From IMG/VR virus record IMGVR_UViG_3300027792_000061, positions 1-21,564 of that record: 21,564 bases of DNA; one strand, 5' to 3'. Below, piece after piece: positions 6,577-13,229 of this stretch. This stretch comes from a virus. Below the pieces are notes generated by a model that saw nothing but the letters and a program-made list of their open reading frames with translations, had not been told where the DNA came from and searched no databases. The translations under genes and the position numbers were made by a program. Position 1 is the stretch's first letter. Each line of letters begins with the position of its first letter.

Positions 6577-7962
6577 ATGGCTCTGAAAGCTGACATGGCG
6601 AAAGCCCAAAAGAAGGCGGCAGAAGAAGCTGCACGAGCAGCAAGCTTCGGCACCTTCGGCACCCTCAAGTGGTGGAAGCCCAAGAAGGGCAAGAACAAGA
6701 TCAGAGTAATGCCACCTTGGACCGGTGAGGGGCACAACGCCTATCAGTGGTGGCGGGAGGTCTGGGTACACTGGGGGATCGGCCCCGACGACGACAACAA
6801 GCAGAGCGTGGCTTGCCTCGCCAAGACTCCCGAGGCCAACAACCAGCCCTGCCCGATCTGTGAAGAGGTCGAGCGGCTTCGCAAGTCCGGTGATCCGGCG
6901 GACCTCGAGTTGGCCAAGCAGATCAAGGCCAAAATGCGGGTCTACGCCAACATCATCGATCTCAAGGACCAGACGTGGACCGCTGATGAGATCGAGGAGC
7001 TACAGGCTGCTGGCGTGGAGGAGAACAACCTCCCCGCTGAAGGCGATCCCAAGATCCAGGTCTACAGCTTCGGCTCTGGCGTCTTCAAGGAGCTGCTGGA
7101 CTACTACACTGACGTGATCGACATCACCGATCTCGACGAGGGTCGCAGTGTGCTTCTCACTCGCGAGGGTGATGGGATCAACACCAAGTACCGCTGCCGC
7201 ATCGAGCAGGAGTCGACGAGGGCCCCGGTGCCGGATGACGAGCCCAAGCTGCACAGCCTCGACAACATCATGCAGCTCAAGACGGGTGCCGAGCTGAAGG
7301 CGATCCTGGAAGGAGTCGATCCGGAAGAGGTCAAGAAGCTCGAAGCCAAGAAGACTGGAAACAAGGACAAGGCCAACAAACTCGCCGCCGCCAAGAAGGC
7401 ACAGGAGGAGTCGGAGGACGAGGAAGAGACCTCCGAGGAGGAAGTAGAGGAAGAGACCTCTGCCGAGGAAGAAGCTGAAGAAGAAGCTGAGGCCGAGCCG
7501 GAGAAGCCCGCTACCAAGCCTGCCGCCAAGGCCCCTCCAGGCAAGAAGCCGCCCACCAAGAAGGATGAGGACTGGCCGCCGGTCGATGACGAGGGCTTCC
7601 TCGACTTCGACAAGCTCACGGATGACCAGATCGAGGACAAGCAGAACATCGCAGTCCAGGACACCAACGGCACCTCTGTCTACGTGCAGTGCTATGGCGC
7701 AGCGCGTCAGAGGGACGAGGACGACGAGAACTGCTCCCAGAACTGCCCCCTCTTCAAGCGCTGTGGTGAACGCATTGCAGCTCTGGACGCTGCTGAGGCC
7801 GCCGCCAAGGCGAAGAAGGCACCCGGGAAGCCTCCTGGCAAGCCGGCCCCTGGGAAGGCCCCTGGGAAGGCTCCTGGCAAGCCGGCACCCAAGGACGAGG
7901 GTGACGGTGACGTCGACGAGCTGGAGCGCCAGATGAAGAGCGCAGTCAAGGGGAGGAAGTAG
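6577..7962 (+). CDS. T4 gp32-like zinc-containing ssDNA-binding protein with extended C-terminus
   Basis: The N-terminal 260 residues resemble T4 gp32. After a Lys/Ala helix (1-22) comes the strand KWWKPKKGKNKIRVMPPW, then candidate zinc ligands H65, C80, C92 and C95 (ACLAKT...PCPICEEV), close to gp32's H64/C77/C87/C90 order and spacing. An OB-fold core follows (VYANIIDLKD, IQVYSFGSGVFKELLDYY). Residues 278-309 are strongly acidic, like the partner-binding tail of gp32, but here the acidic stretch is internal. Beyond it lie a PPGKKPP motif (320-326), a small domain with C372, C386, C390 and C396, and a PGK repeat (415-439). At 461 residues it is much longer than gp32 (301). The start has AGGAGATC. 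A strong terminator follows. Its expected job is coating ssDNA at forks and recombination intermediates. Confidence 0.92.
   Translation: MALKADMAKAQKKAAEEAARAASFGTFGTLKWWKPKKGKNKIRVMPPWTGEGHNAYQWWREVWVHWGIGPDDDNKQSVACLAKTPEANNQPCPICEEVERLRKSGDPADLELAKQIKAKMRVYANIIDLKDQTWTADEIEELQAAGVEENNLPAEGDPKIQVYSFGSGVFKELLDYYTDVIDITDLDEGRSVLLTREGDGINTKYRCRIEQESTRAPVPDDEPKLHSLDNIMQLKTGAELKAILEGVDPEEVKKLEAKKTGNKDKANKLAAAKKAQEESEDEEETSEEEVEEETSAEEEAEEEAEAEPEKPATKPAAKAPPGKKPPTKKDEDWPPVDDEGFLDFDKLTDDQIEDKQNIAVQDTNGTSVYVQCYGAARQRDEDDENCSQNCPLFKRCGERIAALDAAEAAAKAKKAPGKPPGKPAPGKAPGKAPGKPAPKDEGDGDVDELERQMKSAVKGRK
7819..7893 (+). repeat. PGK codon repeat in the ssDNA-binding protein tail
   Basis: A run of five Pro-Gly-Lys units separated by Pro/Ala (APGKPPGKPAPGKAPGKAPGK) is encoded by near-identical 12-bp DNA repeats, for example around 7847-7872. 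It makes a flexible, basic, Pro-rich linker before the acidic C-terminal segment. Confidence 0.85.
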
Positions 7963-7972
7963 CGCAGCCCAT

Positions 7973-8003
7973 CAGCAGGAGCGACCCCCCTCGTGACCTG
8001 CTG
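7973..8003 (+). promoter_or_regulatory. Hairpin upstream of the terminator, possible attenuator partner
   Basis: A perfect 7-bp inverted repeat, CAGCAGG (7973-7979) with CCTGCTG (7997-8003), encloses a 17-nt loop containing six consecutive C (7985-7990). The C run could alternatively pair with the six G (8015-8020) of the terminator 5' arm, so a switch between two RNA folds is conceivable. The regulatory role is inference. Confidence 0.4.
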
Positions 8004-8012
8004 TTAGCTGGG

Positions 8013-8066
8013 ATGGGGGGCGGGAGATCGTGGATGCCCTCCTCGCGATCCCGCCCCCCATTTTTC
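8013..8066 (+). terminator. Strong intrinsic terminator after the ssDNA-binding protein gene
   Basis: The 5' arm 8013-8030 pairs with the 3' arm 8046-8061 in a GC-rich stem of 16 bp with a 2-nt bulge. The loop is about 15 nt, and the 3' side runs into a T tract (8061-8065). It ends only 17 nt before the next start codon (8083), so it would separate the ssDNA-binding gene from the downstream recombination genes or act as an attenuator that lowers their expression. Confidence 0.9.
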
Positions 8067-8082
8067 TTGAAAGGAGTCAACC

Positions 8083-8280
8083 ATGTTGGTCGTTGTTTCG
8101 AAGATCAAAGCCATGGCCAAGGCCGCCGGTCTTCGCACCTCCCTCGAGTTCTGCGACAAGCTCAGCGAGGAAGTCCAAGCCGTCATCATCCAGGCAGCCA
8201 AGAACGCCAAGGCGGCCAAAATGAGCACGATCAAAGATCGGCACATGCCAAAGATCGTGCTCGAGGATCCGGAGGAGTAG
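8083..8280 (+). CDS. Small histone-fold-like protein (65 residues)
   Basis: A 65-residue product that reads as one histone fold. A short helix SKIKAMAKAAG (residues 6-16) is followed by a loop LRTS, a long central helix LEFCDKLSEEVQAVIIQAAKNAKAAKM (split here: 21-38 and 39-47), and then loop plus third-helix start STIKDRHMPKIV (48-59). The order and the KxxTIKxxH/D-type loop 2 resemble archaeal histones and the short bacterial histones known from Bdellovibrio, but with a truncated third helix and an acidic end (LEDPEE). AAGGAG upstream fixes the start. It lies directly after a strong terminator and immediately before a MazG-like gene. DNA binding and dimer formation are inferred. An unrelated helical small protein is the main alternative. 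Confidence 0.8.
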   Translation: MLVVVSKIKAMAKAAGLRTSLEFCDKLSEEVQAVIIQAAKNAKAAKMSTIKDRHMPKIVLEDPEE

Positions 8281-8667
8281 GTGAATCCCAAAGACTACGT
8301 CCAAGGAGTTCTCGTCACCGAGTCGCGTGACATGGCAGACATTGCCACTCGTGCCACTACGGTTCGAACCATCCGCCTGCTGCATGCAGCCATGGGGTTG
8401 GTCACCGAGGCTGGAGAGTTCCTTGATGCTGTGAAGAAGCACATCTTCTACGGCAAGGAGTTCGACAAGACCAACCTCGTCGAGGAGCTGGGAGATCTTT
8501 TCTGGTACATTGGCATAGCCTCTGATGTCCTCGACCGCTCCTTCGAAGAGATCATGCAGATCAACCACAACAAGCTCGCCGCTCGTTACGGGAAGGGCTT
8601 CAGCTCTCAGGCTGCCAACGATCGAGATCTTGCCAAGGAACGCAAGGTACTCGAAGAGAAAGAGTAG
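8281..8667 (+). CDS. MazG-like nucleoside triphosphate pyrophosphohydrolase
   Basis: A 128-residue all-alpha NTP pyrophosphohydrolase. The Mg-binding pattern is present: E43-x2-E46 in LVTEAGEFLDAVKK and E68-E69-x2-D72 in LVEELGDLFWYIG. This family hydrolyses (d)NTPs, and in some cases ppGpp, to NMP and pyrophosphate. Phage versions may adjust nucleotide pools or blunt host stress signalling. The GTG start directly abuts the upstream TAG stop, and GGAGGAG within the end of the preceding gene is its ribosome binding site, so the two are likely co-translated. The tail after about residue 105 is charged. Confidence 0.92.
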   Translation: MNPKDYVQGVLVTESRDMADIATRATTVRTIRLLHAAMGLVTEAGEFLDAVKKHIFYGKEFDKTNLVEELGDLFWYIGIASDVLDRSFEEIMQINHNKLAARYGKGFSSQAANDRDLAKERKVLEEKE

Positions 8668-8670
8668 ATC

Positions 8671-9801
8671 ATGCCGAAGACGCCTCCAGGGAAGAAGCCA
8701 CCTGTTCGGCAACCCGCTACAGCGAAGAACAATCCTGCCATCGATCTGGTCACTTTTGCTGTCAAGGGCATGGAGGATAAGTTCGGGAAAGGCGCTGCCA
8801 TTACTCCTGAGGCGGACACCGTGCTCTGCAAGGTCGATGCGTGGGCCAGTTGCAACAACTTCGTGATCGACCACGCCATCGCCGCCGGCAATCCCAACAT
8901 CCCGGGAGGCATTCCGTTCGGGCGACTGACTGAGATCGCCGGCAGGAATGGCAGCGGCAAGACAACGCTTCTTGGTCACGCTGTGGCGTCGACGCAGCGA
9001 ATGGGTGGTATCGCCTGCGTGGGAGACACGGAACAGGCCCTGGACCTCGGCTACTGGAGCCAGCTGGGTGTCAATCTCAGCCACCTTGTGCTCTTCCAGA
9101 GCGACTGCATCGAAGACGTCTTCGAGAAGGCTATCTACCTCATCCACACGATCAAGGACAAGCAGGCCAAAGTCCCCGTACTCATCGGCTGGGACTCTCT
9201 TGGAGGCACCCCGACCCGGGCACAGCTCGAGGCCGCCACCGACGCCCATTTCTATGCTGAGGCTGCCAAGGTGGTGGGCAAGAATCTGCAGAAGGCCATG
9301 GCTCTCATCGCCAAGGAGAAGATCGCTCTGGTCTTCGTCAACCACCTCTACCGAGACATCAACGTCAAGTACGGTGATCCATGGCAGAGCTATGGTGGTG
9401 AGAAGGTGCAGTTCTGCGCATCGCTCCGCATCAGGCTCATCAAGGGTTCTCCGATCAAGGAAGGTGGTGCAGCTGGTGCTGAGGAGGACGACGAGAAGGA
9501 TGTGATTGGGCACCGCAACTGGGTCCACATTTTGAAGAACAAGATGGGCCCCGTGCTTCGCAAAGTCCAAGTTCCATGCCTCGGCAACCATGGCTTCTCG
9601 GAGGATTACACAGTCTTTGAGCAGGCTGTGCGAATGAAGATCTTTGAGAAGAGCAAGAGCTGGATCAAGTGGAACGACGAAGACATCAACTTCCAAGGCT
9701 GGGCTGGGTTCCAGGACAAGATCATTCCTCATCCTCGCTACCGAGAACTAGTCGCTGTGGTGAAGGAAAAGTACAGTGAAGCAAAGGTCTTCGGAGGGTG
9801 A
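8671..9801 (+). CDS. RecA/UvsX-like recombinase
   Basis: A 376-residue strand-exchange ATPase. The Walker A is GRNGSGKT (91-98), the catalytic-glutamate region is GDTEQALD (E121), Walker B is VPVLIGWDSLGG (D175), and the L2-proximal motif is VFVNHL, with N-H where RecA has N-Q. Residues 1-20 form a Pro/Lys N-terminal arm (TPPGKKPP at 4-11) that repeats a motif of the ssDNA-binding protein. The insertion GGAAGAEEDDEKD (265-277) is acidic. The start follows the MazG stop by 3 nt and has GATC immediately before ATG. Together with the gp32-like, Mre11-like and Rad50-like genes it supports recombination-dependent replication. Confidence 0.95.
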   Translation: MPKTPPGKKPPVRQPATAKNNPAIDLVTFAVKGMEDKFGKGAAITPEADTVLCKVDAWASCNNFVIDHAIAAGNPNIPGGIPFGRLTEIAGRNGSGKTTLLGHAVASTQRMGGIACVGDTEQALDLGYWSQLGVNLSHLVLFQSDCIEDVFEKAIYLIHTIKDKQAKVPVLIGWDSLGGTPTRAQLEAATDAHFYAEAAKVVGKNLQKAMALIAKEKIALVFVNHLYRDINVKYGDPWQSYGGEKVQFCASLRIRLIKGSPIKEGGAAGAEEDDEKDVIGHRNWVHILKNKMGPVLRKVQVPCLGNHGFSEDYTVFEQAVRMKIFEKSKSWIKWNDEDINFQGWAGFQDKIIPHPRYRELVAVVKEKYSEAKVFGG

Positions 9802-9874
9802 CGAATTTTGTTGATCTGGATCGCTGTTAGTAGGATGATGTCGAATCGTTAGATATTGAAGATCGAGGGGACCA

Positions 9875-10426
9875 ATGTCAATTGACGATCCCACCATCCC
9901 ACAAATTGGTTGGTACTTCCAGCTGGGTTCGAAGCCCAAGCAGTGCAAGGTATGGCATGACGGCAAGCCGGTCCCAAACATCACGCGACTGACCTTTGAG
10001 GTCGATGCCAAGCTGCCATTGGCAGTGGCCCACGTGGATATCTTCGGAGCTGCTGCCACGGTGGTGCTGCCAGATGAGCAGGTCAAGATCCTTCAGAACC
10101 AATACGAGCTTCCTGGGATTGGTCGCACAATCAAGCCACCTCCTGACCTGAAACAGATCTCTCTCAAGCAGTGCATTCAGTGGCTGTTCACCAGCGCCAA
10201 GGACTGCATTGACTACGACATCGTGATCTTCTTTGCAACACACGCTGATAAGATCTTTGTTGATGAAGTAGAGCACCCAGATATGCCGGGGGAGGTCTAC
10301 TACTCCTTCATCGACTTCTACCTTACCGATGGCATAGAGATACGATGGTCCCTGGACGAGGGGTGGAGCAGTCCAGTCGAAGAGGCTCTTCGTTCCATGT
10401 GGACCCTCCTACGCCATGGTCGATGA
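9875..10426 (+). CDS. Hypothetical 183-residue protein
   Basis: Not recognised. ATG 9875 has GAGGGGA upstream. The N-terminal half is beta-rich (IGWYFQLG, QCKVWHDGKPV, ITRLTFEVD, AVAHVDIFG, ATVVLP), then a Pro-rich turn (IKPPPD) and a helical segment (LKQCIQWLFTSAKD). A second strand-rich part ends with VEEALRSMWTLLRHGR. The 73-nt region upstream (9802-9874) is AT-richer than its surroundings and has no terminator-like hairpin. The gene overlaps the next by 11 nt. No function can be assigned. Confidence 0.78.
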   Translation: MSIDDPTIPQIGWYFQLGSKPKQCKVWHDGKPVPNITRLTFEVDAKLPLAVAHVDIFGAAATVVLPDEQVKILQNQYELPGIGRTIKPPPDLKQISLKQCIQWLFTSAKDCIDYDIVIFFATHADKIFVDEVEHPDMPGEVYYSFIDFYLTDGIEIRWSLDEGWSSPVEEALRSMWTLLRHGR

Positions 10427-10790
10427 AGAGAAAAAGACCATCTGGGACATCCCTGGCGTCGGACAGCTAATCTCAGGGATCAAGACGGAGCTGATGAAGG
10501 TCAGCTCCAACGACGTCGTGATCCACGTCCAATTCCCTGCCGGCACCCCGCACGATCGATCTGCTGCTTTCGCCCAGGCTATGCGGAAGGAGTTCCCTCC
10601 TAGAGTCCGCATGTGCTTCACCACACCTGGTGTGAAGATCAGTGTCTCCAGGCCCAAAGAGGTCAATCTCACCTTGCAGAACTGTGAGATGAGCATGGCT
10701 GATGTCCACGACTACGTAGACAAGGCGTTAGCTGAGGAAGCTGACACGGTGAATATCGTGATCTCAAATATTAAGTGGAAGAGGCTATGA
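10416..10790 (+). CDS. Hypothetical 124-residue protein
   Basis: Family not recognised. The product has an N-terminal helix (IPGVGQLISGIKTELMKV), then alternating strands and helices (DVVIHVQFP, SAAFAQAMRKEF, RVRMCFTTP, VKISVSRP) and a C-terminal strand NIVISNIKW. It starts 11 nt inside the upstream gene without an obvious ribosome binding site, so it probably depends on translational coupling. Its stop overlaps the next start as ATGA. The alpha/beta composition suggests a compact folded domain. Confidence 0.75.
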   Translation: MVDEEKKTIWDIPGVGQLISGIKTELMKVSSNDVVIHVQFPAGTPHDRSAAFAQAMRKEFPPRVRMCFTTPGVKISVSRPKEVNLTLQNCEMSMADVHDYVDKALAEEADTVNIVISNIKWKRL

Positions 10791-11095
10791 GCCTGAAGAA
10801 ACCAGAAACCTCCGAGGAATTCATGTCCACCTTGACCAAGCACGTTTGCGACAACTGCAAGAGGGAGACAACCGACTGGTACCTGGAGATAGGTTGGATT
10901 CAGATTCGCGGCCAGGGAATCTCGATTGCAAAGGGTCGCAAGCCAGATAGGACTGGAGACACTCACTACATCAGGCTTAGTGAGACAGGCACTCTAGACT
11001 TCTGCAACATCGCTTGCTTCGTTGAGTACCTCCACAGAGTGCAAAAACCCAAAGCAGAAAAGTGCTCAGAGTGTGGAGCTGAGAAGACTTCATGA
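10787..11095 (+). CDS. Small Cys-rich, probable zinc-binding protein
   Basis: 102 residues from ATG 10787, which overlaps the upstream stop as ATGA and follows GGAAGAGG. An in-frame GTG at 10775 is less likely. Cysteines come in three groups: CDNC near residue 18-21, FCNIAC near the middle, and CSEC near the C-terminus. This suggests a treble-clef or zinc-ribbon arrangement, with the middle helix (FCNIACFVEYLHRV) similar in style to treble-clef knuckles. The C-terminal CSECGAEKTS could be a second half-site. The function is unknown; nucleic-acid or protein binding is inference. The stop overlaps the next ATG by 4 nt. Confidence 0.8.
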   Translation: MSLKKPETSEEFMSTLTKHVCDNCKRETTDWYLEIGWIQIRGQGISIAKGRKPDRTGDTHYIRLSETGTLDFCNIACFVEYLHRVQKPKAEKCSECGAEKTS

Positions 11096-11277
11096 AGAAG
11101 AGTCATCGCATGGTATGTGAGATAGACGAGGTACGCTTCGGCGCCGTAGGTGTCCGAAAGGGGCTACAAGATGCAGTCCAGAAAAGACTCGACGAAGGGT
11201 GGACACTTCGTGGAACTGTCAATGGGAGCAGTGACGCATACCTGATCTTTGTTCGTAAAGAAGCGGCGAAGACATGA
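11092..11277 (+). CDS. Small DUF4177-like protein (61 residues)
   Basis: A 61-residue protein whose pattern (helix LQDAVQKRLDEGWTL, then strand RGTVNG, then strand AYLIFVRKE) is like the small DUF4177/DUF1737 fold, where a GW-containing turn links a helix to a beta hairpin. It overlaps both neighbours by ATGA (4 nt each), so it is likely translated as part of a coupled chain ending in the Mre11-like gene. The family assignment is by eye and tentative. The function of the family is not established. Confidence 0.75.
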   Translation: MKKSHRMVCEIDEVRFGAVGVRKGLQDAVQKRLDEGWTLRGTVNGSSDAYLIFVRKEAAKT

Positions 11278-12380
11278 AAGTCCTGCTCTTCAGCGACCTG
11301 CACGCTCACGCCTTCAAGGCGTATTCCACGGTCCTTCCGCAGCCCGTTGGTAGGAACAGCCGTCTGCATGACGCCATCTTGATCCTTCAGGAGATCAAAG
11401 CCATCGCCGACAAGGAAGATGTGGATGGGATTCTCTTCGGAGGGGACCTCTTTCACATCCGGCCAGGCGCCGGGACAATGAAGATCTCGACCTTCAACGC
11501 CATCTACGATGCGATAGCTAGACTGAAGATCGGCAGGGAATTTGTAGGGCTCCTGGTTGGCAACCATGACCAGGGCGATCGAGCCGGGCGAGAGCACAGC
11601 ATCTACGCCTTCGGCTCCATCGTCACGGTGATGGACAAGCCAGAGTGGTTCAACTTCACACCTGATCTCCACGTTTTCGCATTGCCGGCGCAAAGCAAGA
11701 ATGCTCCAATAAAAGAGATCATTGATCTGAATCTAAACCCTGACTTCGAAGGTCAGGCGATTATGCTTGGCCATCTTCCGATAGCCGGCGGTGTGGTTGG
11801 CTGCAACTTCCACATGCCGGACGAGAGCGCTACCAAGGTCGATGATTTGCGGCCCGACTACTTCCGTCGCATCTTCCTTGGTGACTTCCACAAGCCCCAG
11901 ACGCTTCAACCCAGCGTCCAGTACATCGGTGCTACGCACCACCACAATTGGGGAGACGCAGATCAGCGCCGAGGCTGCTTGATCTGGGACACTGAAACGA
12001 ACGTGGTCAAGTTTCACCACCTGACCTCAGCACCCAAGTTCGTGAAGGTGCCGATCGACAACGTCTCCAACATGACCGTAGTGGACCTGCAGGGCAACTT
12101 CATTCGCGTGGTCCATAACGCTCCTCTTTCTGGTGCAACAAGCGAGCAGATCAGGGTCGAGTACCTGAAGGCTGGGGCCAAGGTTGTAGAATTTTGGCTT
12201 GATCAGAAAGCCAGTTCCATTATGGGTGCTACCAAGAATAATGAATTCCACCCCGCGATGGACCACGAGGAGATGGTTGTCACCTTCGTCAAGAAGGAAG
12301 TCCCCGACGACCTGGACGAAGACAGCTTGATCGGTTTTGGTAACAACATCTTGGCCAAGGCGCTCGAGAGATACGAATGA
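11274..12380 (+). CDS. Mre11/SbcD-like recombination nuclease subunit (T4 gp47-like)
   Basis: A 368-residue calcineurin-like metallophosphoesterase. All phosphoesterase motifs are present: I D8-x-H10 (FSDLHAH), II GGDLFH (D58), III GNHDQ (96-100), IV GH (166-167) and V GDFH (203-206). Phage gp47/D12-type proteins pair with a Rad50-like ATPase to process DNA ends for recombination and replication restart, and to help degrade host DNA. The partner gene is at 13410-15341. The C-terminal third (about 235-368) probably carries the partner-binding region. The start overlaps the previous stop as ATGA. Confidence 0.95.
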   Translation: MKVLLFSDLHAHAFKAYSTVLPQPVGRNSRLHDAILILQEIKAIADKEDVDGILFGGDLFHIRPGAGTMKISTFNAIYDAIARLKIGREFVGLLVGNHDQGDRAGREHSIYAFGSIVTVMDKPEWFNFTPDLHVFALPAQSKNAPIKEIIDLNLNPDFEGQAIMLGHLPIAGGVVGCNFHMPDESATKVDDLRPDYFRRIFLGDFHKPQTLQPSVQYIGATHHHNWGDADQRRGCLIWDTETNVVKFHHLTSAPKFVKVPIDNVSNMTVVDLQGNFIRVVHNAPLSGATSEQIRVEYLKAGAKVVEFWLDQKASSIMGATKNNEFHPAMDHEEMVVTFVKKEVPDDLDEDSLIGFGNNILAKALERYE

Positions 12381-12754
12381 TGACGCTGGCCAAATTCCCG
12401 GTGTCGACGGTCAGGAAGTACAGCAGCCGCTGGGGATACATCCGAATCCCAGCCACGGTACCAAATGAGATCGGTGCGGAAGGCTGCAGTGTTCATGGTC
12501 GAAAGTGGAAAGAGGTCTCCGAGCTGATGAGGCGTGTCTTCGTTGTCGAGGCTAGACCAAGCCCGATAACGGATGACATCCTGTACCTCTGTCTCAGTCC
12601 ATTGTTCGATGAACTGGAAGAGGGAGCTGAGCCGCCGGAATACGAGGCATGGTTCGAGATGAATCGCCGTGAAACAGACGGAGAAGAGATCGTAGAGTTC
12701 AAGCGATTCAATCGACTTGGTCACATTGTAGTTCAACGCGATATGAGGTGGTGA
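12377..12754 (+). CDS. Hypothetical 125-residue protein in the gp47-gp46 interval
   Basis: Not recognised. It starts as an ATGA overlap with the Mre11-like stop. The N-terminus has strand-type segments (GYIRIPATVP) and a helix (WKEVSELMRRVFVVEA). A central acidic stretch (LFDELEEGAEPPEYEAW) follows, then a charged C-terminus ending in VVQRDMRW. The gene is the first of four small genes separating the Mre11-like and Rad50-like genes. No motif gives a function. Confidence 0.75.
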   Translation: MMTLAKFPVSTVRKYSSRWGYIRIPATVPNEIGAEGCSVHGRKWKEVSELMRRVFVVEARPSPITDDILYLCLSPLFDELEEGAEPPEYEAWFEMNRRETDGEEIVEFKRFNRLGHIVVQRDMRW

Positions 12755-12757
12755 GCC

Positions 12758-13087
12758 GTGGAAGAGATCAACCTCGCCAACACTTCTACCCAACCCAGCG
12801 GAACGTGCCAGAACTGCCAGCAAAGACCAGCTACAACATTCTGGACTGGCACAGAAGGGACATTGGCGTTCGTTCACGGTATGTACCAACAGTGGTGCAT
12901 GGTCTGCTGCCTCAAGGAGCAACTGAGATACGCTCGTGAGCAAGCAGCCCGCATCCCAGAGATAGAGGCCCATCTGGCTCAGCTCGAGACCAAAGAGGAG
13001 GAAGTTAGTGGACGCACTACTGAAGATACTGGAGACGAGGGCTCCGACAGGGTGGTTCTTACCGTCTACAGTAAGGATGACGGTTAG
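12758..13087 (+). CDS. Small Cys-rich protein with C-terminal helix (109 residues)
   Basis: A GTG start 3 nt after the previous stop, with GAGGTGG as its ribosome binding site. CQNC near residue 17-20 and WCMVCCL near residue 46-52 make a probable four-Cys zinc site, followed by a long amphipathic helix (KEQLRYAREQAARIPEIEAHLAQLE). The last 30 residues are acidic and Ser/Thr-rich and lie in the 80-nt overlap with the next gene. The function is unknown; the knuckle pair suggests a treble clef. Confidence 0.75.
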   Translation: MEEINLANTSTQPSGTCQNCQQRPATTFWTGTEGTLAFVHGMYQQWCMVCCLKEQLRYAREQAARIPEIEAHLAQLETKEEEVSGRTTEDTGDEGSDRVVLTVYSKDDG

Positions 13088-13229
13088 CCAAATGCGAGTG
13101 TTGGAGCAGCGAGGCTACGTGGAATCATCCAGAGTCGGATCAAGAGTCATCCACTACCGAATAGTGCCACGCTGCAAGCTTCACGGTGAGAAGCTGCCAT
13201 GTGAGAAATGTCATGCCAGCACGATTTGA
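13008..13229 (+). CDS. Winged-helix DNA-binding protein with C-terminal Cys motif (73 residues)
   Basis: Residues 1-53 read as a minimal winged helix: helix MDALLKILETRAP, helix STVRMTVSQMRVLEQRGY and a beta wing ESSRVGSRVIHYRIV. A C-terminal segment with C56, H59, C65 and C68 (CKLHGEKLPCEKC) could bind zinc. The GTG start has an excellent AGAGGAGG site (12994-13001), which supports translation inside the end of the previous gene (80-nt overlap). An internal ATG at 13092 would lose the first helix. Winged-helix proteins of this size are often phage transcription regulators; target and role are not known. Confidence 0.75.
   Translation: MDALLKILETRAPTGWFLPSTVRMTVSQMRVLEQRGYVESSRVGSRVIHYRIVPRCKLHGEKLPCEKCHASTI

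Noticed and set aside
8077-9732. Very long antisense open frame (551 codons) opposite the RecA-like and neighbouring genes
   Set aside because: The + strand frames have clear family motifs and ribosome binding sites. The antisense openness follows from the G/C-ending codon preference, and no antisense start signal or motif is seen.
9802-9874. 73-nt gap considered as a tRNA or terminator
   Set aside because: No acceptor stem, T-loop pattern or GC-rich hairpin with T tract could be found; it looks like a simple AT-richer leader.
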